Positions 16,524 through 25,851 are shown, counted from the first letter of the stretch. The stretch is DNA of 40,067 nucleotides from an uncultured Collinsella sp. (GCA_900545835.1 URBB01000002.1:1-40067), one strand, 5' to 3'. A program made the numbers and translations. The notes: a model not told the origin generated them from the letters alone.

Positions 16524-17246
16524 TTGTCCGACATCCGATATAAACGCGTGCTTCTTAAGCTTTCCGGCGAAGCACTGATGGGCGACGGCCAATATGGCAT
16601 CGACCCCAAGGTTACCGACCATCTTGCCAAGCAGGTCAAGGAGCTGCTAGCCGTTGGCCATGAGGTCGGCGTCGTTGTCGGCGGCGGCAATATTTTCCGC
16701 GGCATGGCCGGCGCTGCCGGTGGCATGGAGCGTGCTCAGGCCGACTACATGGGCATGCTGGCAACCGTTATGAACGCGCTCGCCCTGCAGGATGCCTTCG
16801 AGCATAACGATGTTCCCTGCCGCGTGATGAGCGCTATCCAGATGAACGAGATCTGCGAGCCCTATATTCGCCGTCGCGCCATCAACCACCTTTCCAAGGG
16901 CAACGTCGTTATTTTTGCCGCCGGTTCGGGCAATCCGTACTTTACGACCGACACCGCCGCGGCTCTTCGTGCGTGCGAGATCGGCGCCGAGATTCTGATC
17001 AAGGGCACCAAGGTTGACGGCATCTACGATAAGGATCCCGTCAAGTGCGCTGATGCCGTCCGTTTTGACAAGATTACCTATCACGAGGTTCTCGTCCGCG
17101 GTCTGCAGGTTATGGATTCCACCGCTACGGCACTGTGCCAGGATAACCGTATGCCGATTTTGGTCCTCAACATCGATGGCGAGGACACCGTCAAGCGCGC
17201 GCTCGCGGGTGAGCCCGTCGGCACGCTCGTCTATCAGGAGGATTAA
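16524..17246 (+). CDS. pyrH: Uridylate kinase
   Basis: PyrH phosphorylates UMP to UDP, the step after the pyrimidine operon at 30501-35824. It belongs to the amino-acid kinase fold. The 240-aa protein has RVLLKLSGEALMG at the start, VVGGGNIFRG for the phosphate loop, and GNPYFTTDTAAALRA, then TKVDGIYDKDP. The TTG start at 16524 is supported by AAGGAGG seven bases upstream. frr starts two bases after the stop. This gene opens the long run pyrH-frr-uppS-cdsA-dxr-rseP-ispG-proS. Confidence 0.97.
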   Translation: MSDIRYKRVLLKLSGEALMGDGQYGIDPKVTDHLAKQVKELLAVGHEVGVVVGGGNIFRGMAGAAGGMERAQADYMGMLATVMNALALQDAFEHNDVPCRVMSAIQMNEICEPYIRRRAINHLSKGNVVIFAAGSGNPYFTTDTAAALRACEIGAEILIKGTKVDGIYDKDPVKCADAVRFDKITYHEVLVRGLQVMDSTATALCQDNRMPILVLNIDGEDTVKRALAGEPVGTLVYQED

Positions 17247-17248
17247 GC

Positions 17249-17785
17249 ATGGCAGAGAACATCACCGCCCATATGGACAAGTCGCTCGAGTCCCTCAAGC
17301 ATAACTTCTCCAAGGTCCGTACCGGCCGCGCCAATGCCAACATTCTGTCCGACATCACCGTCGATTATTACGGTGTTCCCACGCCGGTCACGCAGGTTGC
17401 CGCCGTCAAGACCCCCGAGGCCCACATGCTGCTCATCGAGCCGTGGGACAAGGCACTCATCAATGCTATCGTCAAGGCCATCGGCGCTTCCGATCTGGGT
17501 ATTACCCCCAACTCCGATGGCACCGTCGTTCGTCTTCCGTTCCCGGCTCCCACCGAGGAGCGCCGTCGCGAGCTCGTCAAGGAGTGCCGCGAGTACGCCG
17601 AGCAGGCCAAGGTGTCTATCCGTAACATCCGTCGCGACTTCAACAACAAGCTTGAGCGCGATGAGGAGCTCACCGAGGACGATGTCCGTCGCGAGCAGGC
17701 CAAGGTCCAGAAGCACACCGATGAGTATGTCGCCAAGGTCGAGGAGCTTCTGAAGGAAAAAGAAGCCGAGGTCATGGAGATCTAA
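17249..17785 (+). CDS. frr: Ribosome recycling factor
   Basis: RRF splits the post-termination ribosome together with EF-G. The 178-aa protein has the family pattern HMDKSLESLKHNFSKVRTGR (residues ~8-27) and NILSDITVDYYGVPTPV, the EERRRELVK helix and the VSIRNIRRDFNN block. It is a few residues shorter than the usual 185. It follows pyrH by two bases and uppS starts one base after its stop, so translation is likely coupled. Confidence 0.97.
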   Translation: MAENITAHMDKSLESLKHNFSKVRTGRANANILSDITVDYYGVPTPVTQVAAVKTPEAHMLLIEPWDKALINAIVKAIGASDLGITPNSDGTVVRLPFPAPTEERRRELVKECREYAEQAKVSIRNIRRDFNNKLERDEELTEDDVRREQAKVQKHTDEYVAKVEELLKEKEAEVMEI

Positions 17786-17786
17786 G

Positions 17787-18581
17787 GTGCAATACGACGA
17801 GCATAAACTGGTCGAGTACTTTGCCGACGCCCCTGCGGGCGTCGGTTTTTCCGACCTTGACCTCAATAACATTCCGCACCATATCTCGTGCATCATGGAC
17901 GGCAATGGTCGTTGGGCCACATCGCGCGGTCTTGCACGCACCGAGGGCCACAAGGCGGGTATCGTCTCCCTTCGTGAGATTATTACCGCCTGCGTGCGTC
18001 TGGGCGTCGACGTGCTTTCGGCCTATGCGTTTTCTACCGAAAACTGGAACCGCCCGCAGCATGAGGTCAACGTCTTGATGCACCTGTTTGCCAAGACGTT
18101 TATCGACGAGCTGCCGCTTCTGAAGCGCGAAAACGTGCGCGTTGTCTTTTTGGGTGACATTTCCGCGCTGCCCAAGAAGACCCGCGACGTTTTTGAACGC
18201 GGTCTTGCCGAGTGCGCCAATCACACCGGCATGACGCTGGCGCTTGCCGTCAACTACGGCGCGCGTGCCGAGATTACCCGCGCTGTCCGTCAGATCGCAC
18301 TCGACGCTGCTGCCGGTAAGATCGATCCTGGCGCAATTGATGACGACATGGTGGCTTCCCACCTCTATACCGCCGGCCTTCCCGATCCTGAGCTTGTGAT
18401 TCGCACTTCTGGTGAGCTGCGCCTTTCGAACTATCTGCTGTGGCAGGTGGCTTATTCCGAATTCTACGTCACCGATACCTATTGGCCCGACTTTGATCGT
18501 TGGGGCCTTGTCGACGCCATTTTGGCCTATCAGGGCCGTGACCGTAGGTTTGGTGGACTGAGCAAGACCGAGGAGGCTTAA
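17787..18581 (+). CDS. uppS: Isoprenyl transferase (undecaprenyl diphosphate synthase type)
   Basis: This cis-prenyltransferase condenses IPP units to the lipid carrier for cell wall synthesis. The 264-aa protein has the catalytic CIMDGNGRWATSRG (Asp38), HKAGIVSLREI, SAYAFSTENWNRP and the C-terminal IRTSGELRLSNYLLWQVAYSE (family SGExRLSNFLLWQ box). It starts at GTG 17787, one base after the frr stop. The first ~28 residues before the conserved HHISCIMDG are longer than in short homologues. Its substrate precursors come from the MEP pathway genes dxr and ispG in the same operon. Confidence 0.95.
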   Translation: MQYDEHKLVEYFADAPAGVGFSDLDLNNIPHHISCIMDGNGRWATSRGLARTEGHKAGIVSLREIITACVRLGVDVLSAYAFSTENWNRPQHEVNVLMHLFAKTFIDELPLLKRENVRVVFLGDISALPKKTRDVFERGLAECANHTGMTLALAVNYGARAEITRAVRQIALDAAAGKIDPGAIDDDMVASHLYTAGLPDPELVIRTSGELRLSNYLLWQVAYSEFYVTDTYWPDFDRWGLVDAILAYQGRDRRFGGLSKTEEA

Positions 18582-18583
18582 TC

Positions 18584-19483
18584 GTGTCCGATCGTCCCAA
18601 GGCATCTGCTCCCAAGACGCCTGCGCGCAAAGCTGCCACTGCGGGAACGCCTGCAGTGAAGAGCGGCACCGGTTCGTGGCTGGCGGGCTTTATTACCCGT
18701 GCCGCCGCCGGTATCGTCTACGCCGTTGTCTTTATCTTGTGCTTGGTTTTGGGTATTGTGCCCACGGCCATCTTTGTTTCTGTCATGAGCGGTCTGTGCT
18801 GCTATGAGTTTTTCCGTATGACGAGGCTCGATGGCAAGATGGCTAACGAGCGCATGGGTATCGCTGCCGCCGTACTCTTTCCGCTGTCGGCGTTGGGCGA
18901 TTCGATGCTGCTGAATGCCCTGCTTTTTGCCCTGATGCTCGCTGTGGGTATTTGGTATGTCTGGTCGCCGCGTACCCGCATCTCTGATGTGGCCGTGACG
19001 CTCATGGGTCCCATCTACACTGGCTTTATGCTGTCGGCTATCGTGCTGCTGCGCGATGCCGTGCCCGGTTTTGCCGGCGCTCTGCTTTCGGTGGGCGTTT
19101 GCGCGTCCCTTTGGGTCTCCGATTCGTTTGCCTACATCGTGGGTAGCCGTATCGGCAAACACAAGATGGTTCCCAAGATCTCTCCCAAAAAGAGCTGGGA
19201 GGGGTTTGTCGGCGGCATCCTGGGCTCGGTTTTGATTTGGCTCATCCTGTGGGCGACGCACTTCTACAAGCTCAGCCTGCCCTATGCGCTGCTATGCGGC
19301 GTGGTCGTGTCCATTTTGGGCGTTATCGGCGACCTCATCGAGTCGCGTATCAAGCGCGGTGTGGGCGTCAAGGATTCCGGTAACCTTATCCCGGGCCACG
19401 GCGGTATGCTCGATCGTAGCGATTCGCTTATCTTCGGCTGCATCACCGCGCAGCTGATGCTGATGATCGGAGGCGTGCTGTAA
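18584..19483 (+). CDS. cdsA: Phosphatidate cytidylyltransferase
   Basis: CdsA makes CDP-diacylglycerol from CTP and phosphatidic acid in the membrane, the entry to phospholipid synthesis. The 299-aa protein has about seven to eight hydrophobic segments and the family signature in SPKKSWEGFVGG and GVKDSGNLIPGHGGMLDRSDSL. The GTG start at 18584 follows the uppS stop by two bases. The first ~30 residues are rich in Lys, Ala, Pro and Thr and look disordered and cytoplasmic. The stop overlaps the dxr start (TAATG). Confidence 0.96.
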   Translation: MSDRPKASAPKTPARKAATAGTPAVKSGTGSWLAGFITRAAAGIVYAVVFILCLVLGIVPTAIFVSVMSGLCCYEFFRMTRLDGKMANERMGIAAAVLFPLSALGDSMLLNALLFALMLAVGIWYVWSPRTRISDVAVTLMGPIYTGFMLSAIVLLRDAVPGFAGALLSVGVCASLWVSDSFAYIVGSRIGKHKMVPKISPKKSWEGFVGGILGSVLIWLILWATHFYKLSLPYALLCGVVVSILGVIGDLIESRIKRGVGVKDSGNLIPGHGGMLDRSDSLIFGCITAQLMLMIGGVL

Positions 19484-20670
19484 TGTCATTCCAGACGACG
19501 TATGGCCCCGATGGACGCCTCCGTGTTGCCATCCTGGGTTGTACGGGCTCCATCGGCACCCAGGCGCTCGATGTGTGCCGCCAGCATGCCGATCGCCTGC
19601 AGGTGACGGCGCTGTCCGTTAACTCCAGTACCTCCGAGCTTGTTGCCGCTGCCCGCGAGTTCTCGGTTTCGGCGGTTGCCGTGGCCGATGTCGCTCATGG
19701 CGATGACGCCGTGCTGCAGGAGTTGCCCGAGGGAACGAAGCTCGGCGTTGGCGCGCAGGCGGTTTGCGAGCTCGCGCGTCGCGACGATGTCGACTGCGTA
19801 CTCGTCGCTATTGTGGGTGCCGCCGGTCTCGAGGCGAGCCATGCGGCCTTGACCTCTAATAAGCGCCTTGCCCTTGCCAACAAGGAGTCCCTCGTCGTCG
19901 GTGGCGACTTGCTTATGCCGTTGGCGCAACCGGGCCAGCTTATTCCAGTCGACTCTGAGCACTCCGCCATCTTCCAGTGCTATCTGGGGGAGAACCCACG
20001 CGAGGCTCATTGTATTTGGCTCACCTGCTCGGGCGGTCCGTTTTTTGGCCGCACCCGCGACGAGCTCGACCGCGTGACGCGTGCCGATGCCCTCGCACAT
20101 CCCACGTGGGCCATGGGTGCCAAGATCACCATCGACTCCGCCACCCTCATGAACAAGGGCCTGGAGCGCATTGAGGCCATGCATCTGTTTAACTGCGACC
20201 TCGATTTCATTAACGTGGTCGTGCAGCGTCAGTCCAAGATTCACTCTATGGTCGAGTTCGCCGACGGCTCCGTGATGGCGCATCTCGGTGCTTCCGACAT
20301 GCGTATTCCCATCCAGTTCGCGTTCTCGTATCCCGAGCGTTGGGATACCCCGGCGCCTCGTATCGATTTTCGCGAGCTGGGACAGCTCACGTTTGATGCT
20401 GCCGACATGGATACCTTCCGCTGTCTGGCACTGGCCGAGCGTGCCGGCAAGACGGGTGGCACCATGCCGTGCGTGCTCAATGCCGCCAACGAGGTCGCCG
20501 TCGATGCCTTCCTGAACGATGGCTGCAGCTTTACCGATATCGATCGCATTGTGGAATCCTGCATGGATTCCCACGATATGCAGGCGGTCGATTCGTTTGA
20601 GCAGCTTCGCGACATCGATGCATGGGCGCGTGAAAAGGCTGCGCAGGTGCTCGCCGCAACCCGTTCCTAA
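19483..20670 (+). CDS. dxr: 1-deoxy-D-xylulose 5-phosphate reductoisomerase
   Basis: Dxr turns DXP into MEP with NADPH, the committed step of the MEP isoprenoid pathway. The 395-aa protein has the N-terminal nucleotide site AILGCTGSIGTQALDVC, then ALANKESLVVGG, the metal and substrate block VDSEHSAIFQC, and SATLMNKGLERIEA, then the flexible-loop region KIHSMVEFADGS. It overlaps the end of cdsA by one base and is followed by the RseP-like protease, an order seen in many bacteria. Confidence 0.97.
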   Translation: MSFQTTYGPDGRLRVAILGCTGSIGTQALDVCRQHADRLQVTALSVNSSTSELVAAAREFSVSAVAVADVAHGDDAVLQELPEGTKLGVGAQAVCELARRDDVDCVLVAIVGAAGLEASHAALTSNKRLALANKESLVVGGDLLMPLAQPGQLIPVDSEHSAIFQCYLGENPREAHCIWLTCSGGPFFGRTRDELDRVTRADALAHPTWAMGAKITIDSATLMNKGLERIEAMHLFNCDLDFINVVVQRQSKIHSMVEFADGSVMAHLGASDMRIPIQFAFSYPERWDTPAPRIDFRELGQLTFDAADMDTFRCLALAERAGKTGGTMPCVLNAANEVAVDAFLNDGCSFTDIDRIVESCMDSHDMQAVDSFEQLRDIDAWAREKAAQVLAATRS

Positions 20671-20695
20671 CCCATAAGGATTGCTTTTTCGTTTT

Positions 20696-22057
20696 ATGGA
20701 TACTGTTCTGAGCGTTCTTTCATCGGTCTTTTGGGGCCTGCTGATGCTTTCCGTCCTCGTGTTTTTGCACGAGGGCGGCCACTTTTTGGCGGCGCGTGCC
20801 TGCGGCGTCCGCGTGACCGAGTTCTTTTTGGGCCTGCCGTGTCGCTTTGACATCCATTACACGTCACGTCGCATTGGAACCAAGTTTGGCGTGACCCCGC
20901 TGCTGCTGGGTGGCTACGCTGCCATCTGCGGTATGGATCCGACCGACGTCTCGTGCGCCGATCGCGTGCTCGCGGCTATCTATCGTCATGGTCGCGTGAC
21001 CGTGGCCGACCTTGCCGCCGAGCTCGAGCTATCCGAGGAGGTTGTGCTCGAGGCATGCGCCTTGCTCTTGGGTTGGGGCTCTATCGCGCCTTGGTATGAG
21101 GAAGGGGAGAAGCCCTCGCCGAGCTACTATCCCGCCAAGTATCAGACGCTGCCGCGAGACGCGGCGGGCTACACCACCTTTGACGGCCGCCGTTTCGATC
21201 GAGAGCATGCGACTACCGAGGGCGATGTGTGGGAGCTGCCGTGCGGCGAAGCCGAGTTCCTTGCGCAAGAGCGTTCGCATACCTATCTGGGCCAGGGTTT
21301 TCTCAAGCGCGCCTTTATGCTGCTCGCGGGCATTCTCGTCAATATCCTGACGGGCTTTTTGCTGCTTATGAGCATCTACTCTATTGCGGGTGTCACCGTG
21401 CCGATGGATACCAACGTGATCGGTCAGGTTGACGAGGGGTCTATTGCCGCCAAGGCGGGTATCGAGGGCGGCGACGCGATCCTTTCGGTTGACGGAGTAT
21501 CGTGCTCTACCTGGATGGACGTTTACGATGCCATCGGCAAGGCCGCCGGTAAGGACGATATCGCCATTGAGTATGAGCGCGACGGCAAGCAGCATTCGAC
21601 CTCGGTTGCGCTCAAAGAGGACGAGCGCCTAGGTGTGTATGCCTCTACGCAGGTGGTCCGTTTAGACCCCATCACGTCGGCGCGTCTGTCATTCTCCTAT
21701 GTTGTGCAGACCGCGGAGGGCGTGATGCGCCTGCTCCAGCCGCAGCATACGATGGAGATTCTCGATCAGTCTTCTTCGATCGTGGGTATTAGCGTTATGT
21801 CCTCACAGGCTGCTGCTGCCGGTCCTGCCACGTTCCTTTCGTTTGCCGCCCTCATTTCGTTCTCGCTTGGCTTTATGAACCTGCTGCCCATCCCACCACT
21901 CGATGGCGGCAAGCTGGTCATCGAGATCATTCAAAAGATTGTGGGCCGCGAGCTTCCGCTCAAGGTCCAGACGATTGTGAGCTATGTGGGCATCGCGCTC
22001 TTTGCGCTGCTGTTTGTCTATATGCTTCGTTCCGACATCCTTCGATTTATTCTGTAG
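20696..22057 (+). CDS. rseP: RseP-like M50 site-2 protease with an inserted winged-helix-like domain
   Basis: M50 proteases cut substrates within the membrane, often anti-sigma factors. The 453-aa protein has the zinc motif HEGGH (residues 25-29) in the first helix, LGGYAAICGMD (71-81), KRAFMLLAGILVNIL (204-218), one PDZ domain (~240-315), and the third-ligand motif NLLPIPPLDGGK. Unusually, residues ~81-195 form an insertion between the GGY strand and the second core helix, where homologues have ~20-40. Within it DRVLAAIYRHGRVTVADLAA and EEVVLEACALLLGWGSIAPW resemble a winged helix. ATG 20696 is chosen; a TTG at 20681 is too close to AAGGA. The ribosome site is weak. Confidence 0.92.
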   Translation: MDTVLSVLSSVFWGLLMLSVLVFLHEGGHFLAARACGVRVTEFFLGLPCRFDIHYTSRRIGTKFGVTPLLLGGYAAICGMDPTDVSCADRVLAAIYRHGRVTVADLAAELELSEEVVLEACALLLGWGSIAPWYEEGEKPSPSYYPAKYQTLPRDAAGYTTFDGRRFDREHATTEGDVWELPCGEAEFLAQERSHTYLGQGFLKRAFMLLAGILVNILTGFLLLMSIYSIAGVTVPMDTNVIGQVDEGSIAAKAGIEGGDAILSVDGVSCSTWMDVYDAIGKAAGKDDIAIEYERDGKQHSTSVALKEDERLGVYASTQVVRLDPITSARLSFSYVVQTAEGVMRLLQPQHTMEILDQSSSIVGISVMSSQAAAAGPATFLSFAALISFSLGFMNLLPIPPLDGGKLVIEIIQKIVGRELPLKVQTIVSYVGIALFALLFVYMLRSDILRFIL

Positions 22058-22070
22058 GGGAGTGTTTGGA

Positions 22071-23153
22071 TTGTCTTTATCCCATCCTTTGCCTCGCGAT
22101 TTGACGCGCCCCGTGCATGTGGGCGGTGTGCAGATCGGTGGCGGTGCGCCGGTGGTGGTCCAATCCATGACCTGCACCGATACCGCTGATGCCCAGGCAA
22201 CGCTTGCGCAAGTGTGCGCGTTGGCGCAGGCTGGCTGCGATATCGTGCGTGTGAGCGTGCCCACCGAGGCCGCGCTTGAGGGTTTCCGCACCATCTGTGC
22301 CGAGTCTCCGGTGCCAATCGTTGCCGATATCCACTTTAACCACAAGCTGGCCATTGGCGCTGTGGAGGCCGGTGCCGCCAAGCTCCGCATCAATCCCGGT
22401 AATATCGGCGATTGGGCCAAGGTCGATGCTGTCATCGATGCCGCGGGTGCTGCGGGCTGCGCAATTCGCATCGGTGTCAACGCTGGTTCGCTTGAGCAGG
22501 ATATCGCCGAGCGCGACGACCTCACGCAGCCCGAAAAGCTCGTGATGTCGAGCGAGCGCTTCGTCAAGCACTTTGAGGACCGCGGCTTTACGAACATTGT
22601 GCTTTCGGCCAAGGCCCATAGCGTGCAAACGACGCTCGATACCTATCGAGCCCTGTCGCGTGAGATTCCCCACGTTCCGCTTCACCTGGGCGTGACGGAG
22701 GCGGGGACCAAGCTCCAGGGCACCATCAAGAGCTCTGTAGGCTTGGGTATCTTGCTTTCCGAAGGCATTGGCGACACCATGCGTGTGTCGCTCACAGCCG
22801 ATCCGGTTGAGGAGCCGCCGGTTGCCTGGGGTATTCTGCAGTCGTTGGGCCTGCGTCGCCGTGGCCCCGAGATTGTCTCGTGCCCCACGTGCGCCCGCTG
22901 CCAGGTTAACCTTATTCCCATTGCCGAGGAAGTAACCGAGCGGCTTAAGAACTATACCGCGCCGCTTTCGATTGCCGTTATGGGATGTGCCGTTAATGGC
23001 CCCGGCGAGGCTTCTGATGCCGACCTGGGCGTTGCTTGCGGACGTGGTCAGGCCTTGCTCTTTTCGCATGGCCAGATCATTGGTAAAGTAGCTGAGGACC
23101 AAATTGTCGACGCGCTTATGGCAGAGGTCGACAAGCTTATTGAGGAGAAATAA
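22071..23153 (+). CDS. ispG: (E)-4-hydroxy-3-methylbut-2-enyl diphosphate synthase
   Basis: IspG (GcpE) converts MEcPP to HMBPP with a [4Fe-4S] cluster, the penultimate step of the MEP pathway. The 360-aa protein shows VQSMTCTDTADAQATLAQ and IVADIHFNHKLA in the barrel, and the cluster ligands Cys271 and Cys274 (SCPTCARCQ), Cys306 (GCAVNGPGEA) and the following Glu. The start is TTG 22071 with GGGGAG 8 bases upstream; the GTG at 22062 overlaps that site. The gap to rseP is only 13 bases and proS follows with no gap. Confidence 0.96.
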   Translation: MSLSHPLPRDLTRPVHVGGVQIGGGAPVVVQSMTCTDTADAQATLAQVCALAQAGCDIVRVSVPTEAALEGFRTICAESPVPIVADIHFNHKLAIGAVEAGAAKLRINPGNIGDWAKVDAVIDAAGAAGCAIRIGVNAGSLEQDIAERDDLTQPEKLVMSSERFVKHFEDRGFTNIVLSAKAHSVQTTLDTYRALSREIPHVPLHLGVTEAGTKLQGTIKSSVGLGILLSEGIGDTMRVSLTADPVEEPPVAWGILQSLGLRRRGPEIVSCPTCARCQVNLIPIAEEVTERLKNYTAPLSIAVMGCAVNGPGEASDADLGVACGRGQALLFSHGQIIGKVAEDQIVDALMAEVDKLIEEK

Positions 23154-24875
23154 ATGACCCGAGCAATGTATATGTCTAAGCTCTATGCGCCGACGCTTAA
23201 AGAGGATCCGGCGGACGCTGAGCTCGCCAGTCACCGCCTGCTGCTCCGTGCCGGCATGATCCGCAAGGAGGCCGCCGGTCTGTATTCCTACCTGCCGCTT
23301 GCCTGGCGCTCGATCCGTAAGATCGAGAACATCGTGCGCGACGAGATGGACGCTGCCGGCGCCCAGGAGCTTATGATGCCTATCATGGTCGACGCCGAGT
23401 TGTGGCGCGAGTCCGGCCGTATCGATGCCTATGGCAAGGAGCTCGTGCGCTTCGATGACCGTCACGGCCGTGAGTTCGTGCTGGGCCCCACCCACGAGGA
23501 GACTGTCACCGCCCTGGTGCGCAATGAACTGCGATCCTATAAGCAGCTGCCCGTCAACCTCTATCACATCCAGGATAAGTTCCGCGACGAGTTTCGTCCC
23601 CGCTTTGGTCTGATGCGCGGTCGCGAGTTCATCATGAAGGACGCCTATAGCTTCTCCGCCACGCAGGAGAGCCTGCAGGAGGAGTACGACAAGATGAAGC
23701 AGGCCTATGCCAACATTTGCGAGCGCTGCTACATCAAGGCTCTGCCCGTTGTCGCCGACTCCGGCGAGATCGGTGGCGATACCTCCGTCGAGTACATGGC
23801 TTTGGCCGACGCCGGCGAGGCTTCGCTCGTCTACTGCGACGATTGCGGCTTCGCTGCCGACGATGAGGCCGCAAGCACCAAGGTCGTTGTGACCGAGGGT
23901 CCTGGCGACGGTACGCTTACCAAGGTCGAGACTCCGGGCATGGGCACCATCGAGGCCGTTGCAAAGTTCTTTGGGTTCCCCGAGAACGGCACGCGCAAGT
24001 CGCTGGCACTCATCGACGCCGAGGGCAAGCCCGTCGTGGCCATTGTCCCGGGTGATCATGAGCTCAATGACTGCAAGGCCGAGCACGTCTTTGGCAAGGG
24101 TTATCGTATGATGACCGATGAGGAGCTCCAGACCTACGGTCTGCATAAGGGCTTTATCGGACCAGTTAACCTGCCCGAGGGCATTCGTCTGGTCTGCGAC
24201 GAGAGCCTGCGCGAGTCCAAGCAGTGGGCCTGTGGCGCCAACGAGGTCGACTATCACTTTACCGGTGCCTGCCCCGAGCGCGACTTTACCGTCGACGAGT
24301 GGGCCGACCTGGTAACCGTCGTTGCCGGCGATCCCTGCCCGCACTGCGGCAAGCCGCTCTCCGCTGCCCGCGGCATCGAGGTCTCTCAGGTCTTCCAGCT
24401 TGGCACCAAGTATTCCGAGGCCATGGGTGCCACCTTTATGGACGAGGACGGCAAGGAGAAGCCGCTGATCATGGGCTGCTACGGCGTTGGTGTGTCCCGC
24501 TCGCTCGCTGCCGTCGTGGAGCAGCACAACGACGAGCACGGTATCGTCTGGCCGGTCTCCGTTGCTCCGTACGAGGTCGCGGTGATTCCGCTCGATCCCA
24601 AGAAGGAGGAGTGCGCTACCGTCTGCGAGCAGATTGTTGATGGCCTGTGTGCCGAGGGTATCGAGGTCGTCGTAGACGATCGCGATGAGCGTCCTGGCTT
24701 TAAGTTTGCCGATAACGACCTCATGGGCTTCCCGTATCAGGTGGTGCTCGGCAAGCGTGGCCTTAAGAACGGCACTGTCGAGCTCAAGGACCGTGCCACG
24801 GGCGAGCGCGAGGACGTGGCGATCGACGAGGTCGTCGCCAAGGTTGCCGAGCTTGTTAAGGCGGCTCGCCGTTAA
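23154..24875 (+). CDS. proS: Prolyl-tRNA synthetase, bacterial type
   Basis: ProS charges tRNA-Pro. The 573-aa class II enzyme has motif 1-2 regions (LLRAGMIRKEAAGLYSYLPL, GPTHEETVTALVRNELRSYK), motif 2 (QDKFRDEFRPRFGLMRGREF) and motif 3 near GCYGVGVSRSLAAVVEQ. Between motifs 2 and 3 lies the ~180-residue INS domain (about residues 220-395) that clears mischarged Ala-tRNA-Pro. The C-terminal anticodon-binding domain is complete. It starts directly after the ispG stop and is the last gene of this operon, before a strong terminator. Confidence 0.97.
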   Translation: MTRAMYMSKLYAPTLKEDPADAELASHRLLLRAGMIRKEAAGLYSYLPLAWRSIRKIENIVRDEMDAAGAQELMMPIMVDAELWRESGRIDAYGKELVRFDDRHGREFVLGPTHEETVTALVRNELRSYKQLPVNLYHIQDKFRDEFRPRFGLMRGREFIMKDAYSFSATQESLQEEYDKMKQAYANICERCYIKALPVVADSGEIGGDTSVEYMALADAGEASLVYCDDCGFAADDEAASTKVVVTEGPGDGTLTKVETPGMGTIEAVAKFFGFPENGTRKSLALIDAEGKPVVAIVPGDHELNDCKAEHVFGKGYRMMTDEELQTYGLHKGFIGPVNLPEGIRLVCDESLRESKQWACGANEVDYHFTGACPERDFTVDEWADLVTVVAGDPCPHCGKPLSAARGIEVSQVFQLGTKYSEAMGATFMDEDGKEKPLIMGCYGVGVSRSLAAVVEQHNDEHGIVWPVSVAPYEVAVIPLDPKKEECATVCEQIVDGLCAEGIEVVVDDRDERPGFKFADNDLMGFPYQVVLGKRGLKNGTVELKDRATGEREDVAIDEVVAKVAELVKAARR

Positions 24876-24905
24876 TCGACGATTTCGCTTGTAGTTCGAT
24901 ATACG

Positions 24906-24954
24906 GGACGGCCCCGCATTTCTCCAGATCGGGGAGATGTGGGGCCGTCCTTTT
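24906..24954 (+). terminator. Terminator after proS
   Basis: GGACGGCCCC (24906-24915) pairs with GGGGCCGTCC (24941-24950), extended inward by mostly paired CAT/ATG and TCTCC/GGGGA segments, and followed by TTTT. It closes the pyrH-proS operon. Confidence 0.93.
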
Positions 24955-24977
24955 ATCTTGTAGCATTCTTGATATCT

Positions 24978-25018
24978 AAAAGGAAAACCCCACAGCCCAT
25001 TGAACTGCGGGGTTTTCC
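24978..25018 (-). terminator. Terminator of the minus-strand kinase gene
   Basis: GGAAAACCCC (24982-24991) and GGGGTTTTCC (25009-25018) form a perfect 10-base stem with a few further pairs. Read on the minus strand it is followed by TTTT (24981-24978). It ends the convergent adhE-kinase unit and may also work from the other side. Confidence 0.82.
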
Positions 25019-25053
25019 ATTGTGCCTCCGATGCGAAATAAATCGCTCAGATA

Positions 25054-25818
25054 TTACTGATAATCGACGACGTCGATCCAGTTCTTCAGGAACTCATCGT
25101 TCACGTTGCGCTTACGAGCGAGCTCGGAAGCGGCGACGATGCTCGTCCACTGACGCACGACCTGCATGGGCATGTCGGCGCGGTCGCAGTAGAGCTCCAG
25201 GTAGGCCTCGGCCTGATCCTTGCTGTCGAGAGCGAAGAGCAGGTAGGTGGTGGCAACGTCGGCAGCAGGGGAGCCCTGGGTGGCGTGTGCCCAGTCGCAC
25301 ACATAGAGCTGGCCGTCGTCGCCGACGATGACGTTGGAGGGGTTGAAGTCGCCGTGGCAGACCTTGAACTCCTTGGTCATGCCGTCCAGACGCTCCTGAA
25401 GGTTGTAGCGCGTGGTGGCATTGAGCTGATCAAGGCTGTCGATCATGCGGGCGTACTTGTCGCGCTGACGGTTGAGCAGCGGGGAGGTGTAGCCGTGGAT
25501 CTCAATCTGGAGGTCGACGAACATCTCGAGGTACTCACCAAAGCGCTGGGGCTCGGCAGTCATCTTCTCGGCAAGGGTGGTGCCCGGAACCTTCTCGGTC
25601 ACGAGCGCCCAGCCGTTGGCGTTCTCGAGCTGGGAAACCTCGAGCGCCTTGGGGCTGCGGATGCCGCACTCATTGATGCGGGCAAGATTCAAAGCCTCGT
25701 TGAACACGTCGGAGACAGGCTTGGTCTCGTTAAAGACCTTGACGATCTTGTCGCCCAGGTCGTAAACGACCTTGTTGCCACGGCGGACGAGCTCGGTCTT
25801 GGAATCGGGTAGCAGCAT
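25054..25818 (-). CDS. APH/choline-kinase-like phosphotransferase, substrate unknown
   Basis: The 254-aa protein has the aminoglycoside-phosphotransferase fold. The catalytic loop is CHGDFNPSNVI (His155-Asp157, Asn162) and the metal-binding aspartate is Asp175 in CDWAHATQGSPAADVATTYL. The N-lobe has VVYDLGDKIVKVFN with a likely ATP-binding lysine. This set is shared by aminoglycoside, choline, homoserine, fructosamine and macrolide kinases, so the substrate cannot be read from sequence. The ATG follows AAAGGA. It lies 89 bases downstream of adhE on the same strand, so the two may be co-transcribed. Nothing in the sequence shows it confers drug resistance. Confidence 0.8.
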   Translation of the reverse strand: MLLPDSKTELVRRGNKVVYDLGDKIVKVFNETKPVSDVFNEALNLARINECGIRSPKALEVSQLENANGWALVTEKVPGTTLAEKMTAEPQRFGEYLEMFVDLQIEIHGYTSPLLNRQRDKYARMIDSLDQLNATTRYNLQERLDGMTKEFKVCHGDFNPSNVIVGDDGQLYVCDWAHATQGSPAADVATTYLLFALDSKDQAEAYLELYCDRADMPMQVVRQWTSIVAASELARKRNVNDEFLKNWIDVVDYQ

Positions 25819-25851
25819 GGTTGCATCCTTTCAACGATGCGATAGAAGCGA

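Noticed and set aside
25054..25818. Antibiotic-resistance gene
   Set aside because: The APH fold is shared by many metabolic kinases, and nothing here indicates a drug substrate or a mobile context.
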